DNA from: an uncultured Oscillospiraceae bacterium
GTDB taxonomy: Bacteria; Bacillota; Clostridia; Oscillospirales; Ruminococcaceae
NCBI GenBank assembly: GCA_900542145.1
Contig: UQMF01000005.1
Span: 94,655-158,654, forward strand
Reading direction: 5' to 3'
DNA length: 64,000 nt
Shown: piece by piece, positions 16,650 through 24,528 of the stretch
Layout: each line of letters starts with the position of its first letter
Position numbering within the stretch: position 1 is the stretch's first letter
Program-made: the position numbers and the translations under genes
Notes under the pieces: model-generated
The model's database searches: none
Told to the model about the DNA's origin: nothing
What the model saw: only the letters and a program-made list of their open reading frames with translations

Positions 16650-19295
16650 ATGAAATGGACTGGACTTAACGACCTCCGCGAAAGCTACCTCAGTTTCTTT
16701 GAGAGTAAGGGACATCTTCGTCTGAACAGCTTTCCGCTGGTTCCGCAGGGGGATAACTCCGTTCTGCTTATCAACGCCGGCATGACGCCGCTCAAGAAGT
16801 ACTTCCAGGGTATCGAGGAGCCGCCGCGCCACCGCGTTACAACCTGCCAGAAGTGCATTCGCACACCCGATATCGAGAATGTCGGCAAGACCGCACGTCA
16901 CGGCACTTACTTTGAGATGCTGGGTAACTTCTCCTTCGGCGACTACTTCAAGCATGAGGCTATCGCATGGGCGTGGGAGTATCTCACAAAGGTTCTGGAG
17001 ATCCCGCCGGAGCGCCTGTGGGTGACTATCTATGAGCAGGACGACGAAGCCGGTGATATCTGGGCAAACGAGGTAGGCGTACCCCGTGAGCGTATCATCA
17101 AGCTCGGCAAGGCTGATAACTTCTGGGAGCACGGCAGCGGTCCCTGCGGCCCCTGCTCTGAGATACACTACGACCGCGGCGAGAAGTACGGCCACTTCGA
17201 CCACATCGGTCAGGACAACTTCGAGGAAGTCGGCGACTGCGACCGTATTATCGAGATCTGGAACAACGTATTCACCCAGTTCGACAACGACGGTCACGGC
17301 AACTATACTCAGCTCAAGACCAAGAATATCGACACCGGTATGGGTCTGGAGCGCCTTGCATGCGTAATGCAGGACGTTGACAACCTGTTCGAAGTAGATA
17401 CAGTTCAGAACATACTCAAGAAGATCAGCTCAATTGTCGGCGTTGACTACAAAGCAGACCCCGTTAAGGACGTTTCCCTGCGCGTAATCACCGACCACAT
17501 CAGAAGCACCACATTCATGGTGGGCGACGGCGTTCTTCCCTCCAACGAGGGCAGAGGCTACGTCCTCCGCAGACTGCTCAGAAGAGCCGCAAGACACGGC
17601 AGACTTCTCGGCTGCACAAAGCCGTTCCTGCATGATGTATGCGACACCGTTATCAACGAGAATCTCTCCGCTTATCCTGAGCTGGACGAGAAGCGCGCTT
17701 ACATCAAGAAGGTTATCCAGACCGAGGAAGAGAGCTTCGCAAAGACCATCGACAAGGGCACCGAGATACTCAACGAGATGATCGAGAAGCTGGAGAAGTC
17801 CGGTGAAAAGACCCTCGACGGCGCTGACGTATTCAAGCTGCACGACACCTACGGCTTCCCCCTCGACCTCACCAAGGAGATCCTCCACGAAAAGGGTCTG
17901 GAGGCAGACGAGGAGGGCTTCAAGAAGTACATGCAGGAGCAGAAATCCACCGCCCGCGCCAACAAGAAACTCGGCGGCGGCTGGGACAATGCGAAGAACT
18001 CCGCACTCGACGCTTACAAGACCACGTTCGTGGGCTACACTGAGCTTGAGAAGCAGACCAGGCTGCTTGCCATCGTAAAGAACGGCGAGATTGCCGAGCT
18101 TTGCGAGGAGGGCGACGACGTTTCCGTAATTCTCGAGGAAACTCCGTTCTATGCAGAGATGGGCGGTCAGGTAGGCGACTGCGGTACCGTGGTTTCCGGC
18201 GACAATGTTATCGAAATATCCAATACACAGAAGCTCACCAACGGCGCGTTCATCTCCAACGGTAAGGTGGTAAACGGCGGATTCGCTTCCGGCGAGACCG
18301 TTACCGCAAAGGTAGACACCGAAAAGCGCGCTGCAACTCAGCGCAACCACACCTGCGCGCATATCCTCCAGGCGGCTCTGCGCCATGTGCTGGGCGACCA
18401 CGTTCACCAGGCTGGTTCCTACGTTGATCCGTACCAGTGCCGCTTCGACTTTAACCACTTCAGCGCGATGACAGCCGACGAACTGCAGCAGGTAGAGAAT
18501 TACGTTAACATGGTCATCATGGCTGCCGTTCCCGTTACCACCGAGGTGCTCCCTATTGAGGAAGCCAAGAAGAAGGGCGCTATGGCGCTGTTCGGAGAGA
18601 AGTACGGCGACGTTGTGCGCGTTGTTTCCGTGGGTGATTATTCAACCGAGTTCTGCGGCGGTACTCATCTGACGAATTCCGCACAGGCAGGACTGTTCAA
18701 GATCGTTTCCGAGGCTTCCGTTTCCAGCGGCGTAAGACGTATCCAGGCAGTTACCGGCATGGCTGTAATGTCCATGCTGTACGATTATAAGAATACTCTC
18801 GAAAAGACATGCGCAGTGCTCAAGGCTCCGAACTTTGACGAGCTCGCGCACCGTGCAGAGAGCGTAATGGCAGAACTCCGCGAGAAGGATAAGAAGATCG
18901 AGAGCATGGAGCAGGCTGCGGCTAACGCTCAGCTTGGCGACATCGGTGCAGGCTGCCCCGAGGTCAGCGGCGTGAAGGTAATCACCGCGGCTCTTGACGG
19001 AGCAGGCGCTGACGGACTCCGCAAGATCGGCGATTCCCTGGCGGACAAGTTCGACTGCTTCGTTGCAGTCCTCGCAGGAACTGCGGACGGCAAGAGCAGC
19101 ATTCTCTGCAAGTGCTCCAAGAGCGCTGTCGCAAAGGGCGCCAACGCAGGCACGCTGGTTCGCGAGATCGCGGCGGTTGCCGGCGGTAAGGGCGGCGGAA
19201 AGCCCGACCAGGCTATGGCAGGTATCCCGGACGCTTCCAAGATAAAGGACGCGCTGGCTGCTGCGGCTGATATCGCTGCAAAGTACATCAAGTAA
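16650..19295 (+). CDS. alaS: Alanyl-tRNA synthetase
   Basis: I start at the ATG reading MKWTGLNDLRESYLSFFE, with GAGGAC seven bases upstream, giving 881 residues (family about 875). The class II catalytic core is at about 1-240, including PRVTTCQKCIRTPDIENVGK-like and RHGTYFEMLGNFSFGDYFK segments. The editing domain holds the zinc ligands HTCAHILQ (about 565) and CGGTHLTNS (about 668), and the C-Ala domain ends GKGGGKPDQAMAGIPD. It charges tRNA-Ala and edits mischarged Ser and Gly. Its codons are strongly biased, as in highly expressed genes. Confidence 0.97.
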   Translation: MKWTGLNDLRESYLSFFESKGHLRLNSFPLVPQGDNSVLLINAGMTPLKKYFQGIEEPPRHRVTTCQKCIRTPDIENVGKTARHGTYFEMLGNFSFGDYFKHEAIAWAWEYLTKVLEIPPERLWVTIYEQDDEAGDIWANEVGVPRERIIKLGKADNFWEHGSGPCGPCSEIHYDRGEKYGHFDHIGQDNFEEVGDCDRIIEIWNNVFTQFDNDGHGNYTQLKTKNIDTGMGLERLACVMQDVDNLFEVDTVQNILKKISSIVGVDYKADPVKDVSLRVITDHIRSTTFMVGDGVLPSNEGRGYVLRRLLRRAARHGRLLGCTKPFLHDVCDTVINENLSAYPELDEKRAYIKKVIQTEEESFAKTIDKGTEILNEMIEKLEKSGEKTLDGADVFKLHDTYGFPLDLTKEILHEKGLEADEEGFKKYMQEQKSTARANKKLGGGWDNAKNSALDAYKTTFVGYTELEKQTRLLAIVKNGEIAELCEEGDDVSVILEETPFYAEMGGQVGDCGTVVSGDNVIEISNTQKLTNGAFISNGKVVNGGFASGETVTAKVDTEKRAATQRNHTCAHILQAALRHVLGDHVHQAGSYVDPYQCRFDFNHFSAMTADELQQVENYVNMVIMAAVPVTTEVLPIEEAKKKGAMALFGEKYGDVVRVVSVGDYSTEFCGGTHLTNSAQAGLFKIVSEASVSSGVRRIQAVTGMAVMSMLYDYKNTLEKTCAVLKAPNFDELAHRAESVMAELREKDKKIESMEQAAANAQLGDIGAGCPEVSGVKVITAALDGAGADGLRKIGDSLADKFDCFVAVLAGTADGKSSILCKCSKSAVAKGANAGTLVREIAAVAGGKGGGKPDQAMAGIPDASKIKDALAAAADIAAKYIK

Positions 19296-19313
19296 GATAT
19301 AAAATCAAGTCTG

Positions 19314-19354
19314 AAATGTCGTTTTCTTTGTTCATTCGGGGAAAACGACATTTT
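19314..19354 (+). terminator. Terminator of alaS
   Basis: Thirteen-base stem AAATGTCGTTTTC/GAAAACGACATTT with a 14-base loop, followed by TTAG. The T tract is short but the stem is long. Confidence 0.65.
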
Positions 19355-19412
19355 AGTAATCGCAAAAGTTGTAATTGTAAATTGGTGGTAGTTGGATATG
19401 AAGGAGAAAGCC

Positions 19413-19760
19413 ATGACCTATAAAAGCTCAGACTCTGGGGTGGAGTATGTACGTCTGATGGCTGAAAACGGATTCATCAGAAAGAATATCATCAGCGATG
19501 GGGAAACCGTAGTCAGGTATCAGAAGCTTGAAAGCGAGGGCAGTCCGCTTCCGGAGGGCGTCTATCCGACGTCCGTCGAGGGAAGCCGCGAGTACTGCAC
19601 GATAGAGGACGCAGTCCCGGATATGACGAGCGAGGAGATAGAGCGACTTATCGCGCTGCGCCAGGCTAAGGACATTCACACAATAAGGAACTGGGTGGTA
19701 TTCTTCGGCGTATTAGCTGTGATAGGCTTAGTAGGCGGCTTTATAGTAGCCCTCACATAG
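19413..19760 (+). CDS. Small single-pass membrane protein, unknown
   Basis: The ATG at 19413 is chosen because AAGGAG lies six bases before it; in-frame starts at 19392 and 19398 lack a site. The 115-residue product has a hydrophilic N-terminal part (YVRLMAENGFIRKNIISDGE, then YPTSVEGSREYCTIEDAVP), a helical stretch (SEEIERLIALRQAKDIHTI) and one C-terminal transmembrane helix (WVVFFGVLAVIGLVGGFIVA). I do not recognise the family. It lies between alaS and a HIT gene with its own ribosome site. Confidence 0.65.
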   Translation: MTYKSSDSGVEYVRLMAENGFIRKNIISDGETVVRYQKLESEGSPLPEGVYPTSVEGSREYCTIEDAVPDMTSEEIERLIALRQAKDIHTIRNWVVFFGVLAVIGLVGGFIVALT

Positions 19761-19841
19761 CGAATCCGGACGCTGTAATTCCTAATTGGCAAAGTAACCT
19801 TATCACAATAAACTATGTTATATATTCAGGAGGTAAAAACC

Positions 19842-20183
19842 ATGAACGACTGCTTATTCTGCAAGATAATCGCCGGGGAGATCCCGTCCACTAAGGTGTT
19901 CGAGGACGACCAGATACTGGCATTTCGGGACATAAATCCGATGGCTCCCACACATATTCTCGTTATCCCGAAACAGCACATCGGAGGCGTTGACGAGATC
20001 ACTCCTGAGAACAGCGCCGTTGTCGCTCACATTTTCGAGATGATAGCCGTTATCGCAAAGGAAGAGGGACTGACAGGCGGATACCGCGTTGTCAGCAACA
20101 TCGGCGAGGACGGCGGACAGACGGTACGCCATCTGCACTTCCACATTCTCGGCGGCAAGAAGCTGTCCGTTGATATGGCGTAA
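19842..20183 (+). CDS. hinT: Histidine-triad (HIT/HINT) nucleotide-binding protein
   Basis: A 113-residue protein starting at the ATG behind CAGGAGG. It has the N-terminal Zn-ligand-like CLFCKIIAGEIPS and the C-terminal triad HLHFHILGG preceded by GEDGGQTV, the HINT branch of purine-nucleoside phosphoramidases. The length is normal. The stop TAA overlaps the holA start by one base, coupling the two. HINT proteins hydrolyse AMP-lysine type phosphoramidates; the physiological substrate is unclear. Confidence 0.93.
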   Translation: MNDCLFCKIIAGEIPSTKVFEDDQILAFRDINPMAPTHILVIPKQHIGGVDEITPENSAVVAHIFEMIAVIAKEEGLTGGYRVVSNIGEDGGQTVRHLHFHILGGKKLSVDMA

Positions 20184-21247
20184 TGGCGAAGGGTCCAGTA
20201 TTCAAGCTCACGCCGGAGAATACCCTCAAGGCGGAGCTGAAAGCAGGAAAGCTGCGGCAGGTGTACTACATCTATGGCGAGGAAACATTCCTTGCCAACA
20301 TGTACGCCGACAGGATAATCAGCACCGCCGGCTGCGAGCAGTCCGACGGAATGAACTTTCTCAAGCTGCGCGGCGCCCCGGATCCGCATTCCCTGTCGGA
20401 TTTCACTGAGAGCTTACCTTTTTTTGCGGAGCACAAGTGCGTGAAGCTCATCGACCTCGACGCCGAGGCGATGGACAACGACAGCCACAAGGAGCTTCTC
20501 AGACTGATAGAGGAGCTTCCGGACACCACTGTGATGGTGATCTGCCAGACGGGCCTGGAAATCGACGACATGAAGCCGAAGGCAAAGACCAAGAAGCTTA
20601 TCCAGACCGTGGAGAAGTGCGGAATGGTGTGCAAAATGCAGTTTCTGCCGGCGGCGATGACCGCCGCGATGGCGGCGAAGAAGGCACAGAAGAGCGGCTG
20701 CACGCTCTCACAGGAGAACGCGCTGTATCTGTCCGACCTTTGCGGCAGGAGCCTTACGCTGATACAGAACGAGGTTGACAAGCTTTGCGCCTGTCAGCAG
20801 TCCGGGGAGATTTCCCGGGAGCTTATCGACGCGCTCACGCCGAAACTCCTGGACGCCAGCGCCTACGACCTTTCCGCGTGCATTCTCGCCGGGAGGACTG
20901 CGGACGCCCTGAAAATGATGGACGAGCTGTTCCAGCAGCGCGAGGAGCCTATACTAATGCTGTCGGCGCTTTCCGGCGCATTCGTGGACAACTACCGGGC
21001 GAAGCTCGCGATGAACGCCCGTAAGTCCGCACAGCAGGCGGCGGCGGATTTCGGCTATTTCGGCGGCAGGGCTTATTTCTTCGGGAAAACCTGCACCGCG
21101 GTGCGCAGTATCCCGGAGGAGAACCTCCGGCGCTGCCTTGAGGTGCTGTACCGCACGAATGTGCTGATGAATTCCTCAAAGCAGGACGAACGTATTCTGC
21201 TTGAGCGTGCCGTGACCGAACTTTCGGCTATAAATCGCAGGCGGTAA
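20183..21247 (+). CDS. holA: DNA polymerase III delta subunit
   Basis: A 354-residue protein of the HolA family, the clamp-loader delta subunit that opens the beta clamp. Recognisable are the N-terminal YYIYGEETFLANMYADRI in place of a P-loop, TESLPFFAEHKCVKLID, and a helical C-terminal domain with EPILMLSALSGAFVDNYRAK. Length fits the family (about 340). The ATG overlaps the stop of hinT by one base. Confidence 0.88.
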   Translation: MAKGPVFKLTPENTLKAELKAGKLRQVYYIYGEETFLANMYADRIISTAGCEQSDGMNFLKLRGAPDPHSLSDFTESLPFFAEHKCVKLIDLDAEAMDNDSHKELLRLIEELPDTTVMVICQTGLEIDDMKPKAKTKKLIQTVEKCGMVCKMQFLPAAMTAAMAAKKAQKSGCTLSQENALYLSDLCGRSLTLIQNEVDKLCACQQSGEISRELIDALTPKLLDASAYDLSACILAGRTADALKMMDELFQQREEPILMLSALSGAFVDNYRAKLAMNARKSAQQAAADFGYFGGRAYFFGKTCTAVRSIPEENLRRCLEVLYRTNVLMNSSKQDERILLERAVTELSAINRRR

Positions 21248-21250
21248 AGT

Positions 21251-21844
21251 ATGTTACGGATAAAACAAGCAATAATAGTGGAGGGCAGGTACGATAAGAT
21301 ACGGCTCTCCAATATTACAGACGCAGTGGTTATATGTACGAACGGCTTTTCCATCTACAAGGACAGGGAGAAGCAGGAACTTATTAAATCCCTGGCGGCA
21401 AAGACGGGGATAATCATTCTGACGGACAGCGACAGCGCCGGATTCCAGATACGGTCGTTCATACGCAGTATCGTGAAGCAGGGCGAGGTCCTTAATGCCG
21501 TCACCCCGGATATTCTCGGCAAGGAGCGGCGCAAGGCGCAGCCCTCAAAGCAGGGGAAGATCGGCGTGGAGGGAATCCCGGACGAGCTTATAGAGCAGGC
21601 GCTGATAAACGCCGGAGCCGTCCCTGAGGAATCCGCGGCGGACAGGGGAGAGCCGATAACCCGGGCTGACCTTATGGACTGCGGACTTATCGGCGGTGAA
21701 AACTGCACACAGCGGCGGCAGAGACTACAGAGGTACCTCGGGCTGCCGGAACTGCTTTCAGCAAAGCTGCTGCTGGAAGTCGTCAACAAAATGTATACAC
21801 GCAGCGGATTTCTCGAAGCTGTCCGGAAGCTGGACAGCGAATAG
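21251..21844 (+). CDS. rnmV: Ribonuclease M5-like Toprim protein
   Basis: A 197-residue protein starting three bases after holA. The Toprim fold shows AIIVEGRYDK at residues 7-16 (catalytic Glu) and IIILTDSDSAG at about 54-64 (the DxD pair). The C-terminal part GKERRKAQPSKQGKIGVEGI is typical of RNase M5, which matures the 5S rRNA ends in low-GC Gram-positives. It differs from B. subtilis RNase M5 in having DSDSAG rather than DPDYPGE, and it is not next to ksgA. No strong ribosome site is seen, so translation may be coupled to holA. Confidence 0.82.
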   Translation: MLRIKQAIIVEGRYDKIRLSNITDAVVICTNGFSIYKDREKQELIKSLAAKTGIIILTDSDSAGFQIRSFIRSIVKQGEVLNAVTPDILGKERRKAQPSKQGKIGVEGIPDELIEQALINAGAVPEESAADRGEPITRADLMDCGLIGGENCTQRRQRLQRYLGLPELLSAKLLLEVVNKMYTRSGFLEAVRKLDSE

Positions 21845-21852
21845 GTGCATAT

Positions 21853-23283
21853 ATGGTATTTTCCAGCTTAACTTTTCTTTTTGCGTTTCTTCCGATAACG
21901 CTGATACTGTATTACCTCGTGCCAAAAAAGGCAAAGAACGTGGTGATTCTCGTCAGCGGACTTCTGTTCTATGCCTGGGGCGAGCCGATTTACGTCCTTG
22001 TCATGATACTCTCGACGTTCATAGACTACACCGCCGGGCGGATCATCGACAAATACGATGACCGTCCGAAAATCCGGACGGTTTGCCTGCTGGTGTCGCT
22101 GATAATGAACATAGGTCTGCTGGGTACGTTCAAGTATTTGGGATTCATCATAGAGTCGCTGAATGCCTGGTTCGGGCTGGCTATACCGAATCCTAACCTT
22201 CCGCTGCCTATCGGCATCAGCTTCTTCACGTTCCAGTCGATGAGCTACACCATCGATCTTTATCGCAGGAATATCAAGGTGCAGAAGAACGCGGCAAGCT
22301 TCATGGCATTCGTTACTCTGTTCCCCCAGATAGTCGCAGGACCTATCGTAAGATACGAGGATATCCAGAATGAGATAGACGAGCGCACCATCACCGAAAA
22401 GATGGTCGGCGACGGCATTTCCCGTTTCATCGTGGGACTTGGCAAGAAAGTGCTCATCGCAAACAACATCGGTCTGCTGTGGACTGAGGTCAAGGCTCTG
22501 GACTACGGCAGCCTGTCGGCGGTCACAGCCTGGCTTGGAATACTGGCATTCACGTTCCAGATCTACTTCGATTTCAGCGGCTATTCCGACATGGCGATAG
22601 GTTTGGGCAAGATGATGGGATTCACATTCCCGGAGAACTTCAACTACCCTTATATGAGCCACAGTGTGTCGGAATTCTGGCGGCGCTGGCACATCACTCT
22701 GGGCGACTGGTTCAAGAGTTACATCTACTTCCCACTTGGCGGCAGCCGCAGGGGACTTCCGCGCACGATAATCAATCTGCTGATCGTGTGGACGATAACC
22801 GGTATATGGCACGGCGCAAGCTGGAACTTTATGATGTGGGGTGCGTATTTCGGAATACTCATCGTCATTGAGCGCCTGTTCCTCGGAAAGGTGCTTGAGA
22901 AGATACCGGCGTTTTTCAGCTGGCTTTACACTTTCGTGATGGTTATATTCGGCTGGGTGCTGTTCGACGCGGTGGCGCCGGGTACGGTGGATTTCGGCGA
23001 TATGTTCAGCCAGGTTTGGACCTTCATCGCGGCGATGTTCGGCGGAAACGGCGTGTTCCTGGATAATACGGCGATGAACTACGTCGTGAACTACGGTATA
23101 ATATTCGCGATATGCATTTTCGGCAGCTCCGACGTGCTCAAGACCGTCACGGAATATATCCGTAAAAAGGCTCCTGACTGGGTGCAGTATGGATTCCCGG
23201 TTGTGGACACAGTGATCATGCTGGCTTCGGTGGCGTATCTTTCAACATCGAACTACAATCCGTTCCTGTACTTTAACTTCTGA
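21853..23283 (+). CDS. MBOAT-family O-acyltransferase (AlgI/DltB-like)
   Basis: A 476-residue multi-pass membrane protein with about 10-12 helices. The MBOAT core shows YPYMSHSVSEFWRRWHITLG, SYIYFPLGGSR and the presumed catalytic histidine in TGIWHGASWNF (about H320). It would move acetyl groups across the membrane for transfer to an extracellular polysaccharide. The next gene encodes the SGNH/DHHW partner, as in AlgI/AlgJ-type alginate and peptidoglycan O-acetylation systems. The target polymer is not given by the sequence. Confidence 0.92.
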   Translation: MVFSSLTFLFAFLPITLILYYLVPKKAKNVVILVSGLLFYAWGEPIYVLVMILSTFIDYTAGRIIDKYDDRPKIRTVCLLVSLIMNIGLLGTFKYLGFIIESLNAWFGLAIPNPNLPLPIGISFFTFQSMSYTIDLYRRNIKVQKNAASFMAFVTLFPQIVAGPIVRYEDIQNEIDERTITEKMVGDGISRFIVGLGKKVLIANNIGLLWTEVKALDYGSLSAVTAWLGILAFTFQIYFDFSGYSDMAIGLGKMMGFTFPENFNYPYMSHSVSEFWRRWHITLGDWFKSYIYFPLGGSRRGLPRTIINLLIVWTITGIWHGASWNFMMWGAYFGILIVIERLFLGKVLEKIPAFFSWLYTFVMVIFGWVLFDAVAPGTVDFGDMFSQVWTFIAAMFGGNGVFLDNTAMNYVVNYGIIFAICIFGSSDVLKTVTEYIRKKAPDWVQYGFPVVDTVIMLASVAYLSTSNYNPFLYFNF

Positions 23284-23300
23284 CGAAAGGAGAACAGCAT

Positions 23301-24512
23301 ATGAATTTCAAGATGACCCCGGCAAAGCTGATGATAGCGCTGTTCACAGTGGTCACTCTGGCGATACCGGTGACGACTGCAGTTCTCCCGAAGCAGGAGC
23401 GCAGCGAAAACGAGAACCGCTCCCTGGCGGATTTCCCGGATATAGTTAACCACAACAAGATGGACAAGGCTGAGAACCTCGGCGATGTAGTCGGTGCGAT
23501 CAAGTGGGATTACATCACCGTGCGTGATGAGAACAGCTGGATGGACGATTTCGAGAACTACTTTTCCGATCACCTCGCCGGCCGCGAGGAGTGGGTGAGA
23601 GTGCGCAACGAGATCGAAATGCTCGCCGGAAAGAAGGAGATCAACGGAGTCTACACCCTGGACGACCAGCTGATACAGGCATTCAAGGAGTACGACCCGG
23701 ACACCGTGCAGAAATCCATCGACGCGATGAACGGATTCGCGGCGAACCACCCGGATATGCAGGTGAGTCTTATGCTCGCCCCCACCGCGCAGGAGCTTTT
23801 CAGCAGTGAAATTCCGGCATACGCAGGGTACCTCAGCGAGAAGAGCTTCATTGACGAGTGCTACAAGAAGATGTCCGGTATATCCACGGTGGACTGCCTA
23901 AGCTTCCTTTCCGGGCACAAGAACGACTATGTGTTCTATCGCACCGACCACCACTGGACCAGCCTCGGCGCATACTACGCGTACTGCGCGGCGGCAAAGA
24001 CGCTGGGCTACAGCAGCTACGGACTGGACAGCTTCAACATCGAAACGGCAAGCAGCAGTTTCCGGGGAACGCTTTATTCCAAGACGCTGGATAACTCCAT
24101 CACTCCGGACAGCATTGACTACTACATGCTCGCTTCCGGTGAGCCGAAGGTGAAGATGACGGTCTTTGACGGAAGGAATGAAACGGCGTACGACAGTATG
24201 TACGTCCGCAGCTACCTTGACGTGAAGGATAAGTACTCCAGCTTCACCGGCAGCAACTCGCCGCTGGTCACCATCGAAACGGACGTAGACAACGGCAAGA
24301 ACCTGCTGCTGATAAAGGACAGCTACGCCCACAGCCTGGTGCCGTTCCTTTCCAAGCACTACAGCAAGATCACCATGGTGGACATGCGGTATATCAACAC
24401 AGATCTGAACAACCTGATAGATCTAAGCGAGTATCAGCAGGCGATGTTCATGTTCAATGTGGTTTCGTTCAGCTCTGACCTGCATGTGAAGAAGGTCGCG
24501 CTGACCAAGTGA
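23301..24512 (+). CDS. DHHW-family (AlgJ/AlgX-like) O-acetylation protein
   Basis: A 403-residue protein with one N-terminal membrane anchor (LMIALFTVVTLAIPVTTAVL) and an extracellular SGNH-like domain. It contains NYFSDHLAGREEWV, the name-giving YRTDHHWTSLGAYYAY (D216-H217-H218-W219) and a later LLLIKDSYAHSLVPFL carrying the candidate catalytic Ser. This family takes the acyl group delivered by the MBOAT partner encoded 17 bases upstream and transfers it to glycans. The ribosome site is GAAAGGAG. It probably lies in one operon with the MBOAT gene and secA2. Confidence 0.9.
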   Translation: MNFKMTPAKLMIALFTVVTLAIPVTTAVLPKQERSENENRSLADFPDIVNHNKMDKAENLGDVVGAIKWDYITVRDENSWMDDFENYFSDHLAGREEWVRVRNEIEMLAGKKEINGVYTLDDQLIQAFKEYDPDTVQKSIDAMNGFAANHPDMQVSLMLAPTAQELFSSEIPAYAGYLSEKSFIDECYKKMSGISTVDCLSFLSGHKNDYVFYRTDHHWTSLGAYYAYCAAAKTLGYSSYGLDSFNIETASSSFRGTLYSKTLDNSITPDSIDYYMLASGEPKVKMTVFDGRNETAYDSMYVRSYLDVKDKYSSFTGSNSPLVTIETDVDNGKNLLLIKDSYAHSLVPFLSKHYSKITMVDMRYINTDLNNLIDLSEYQQAMFMFNVVSFSSDLHVKKVALTK

Positions 24513-24528
24513 GATAAGGAGAACGCTT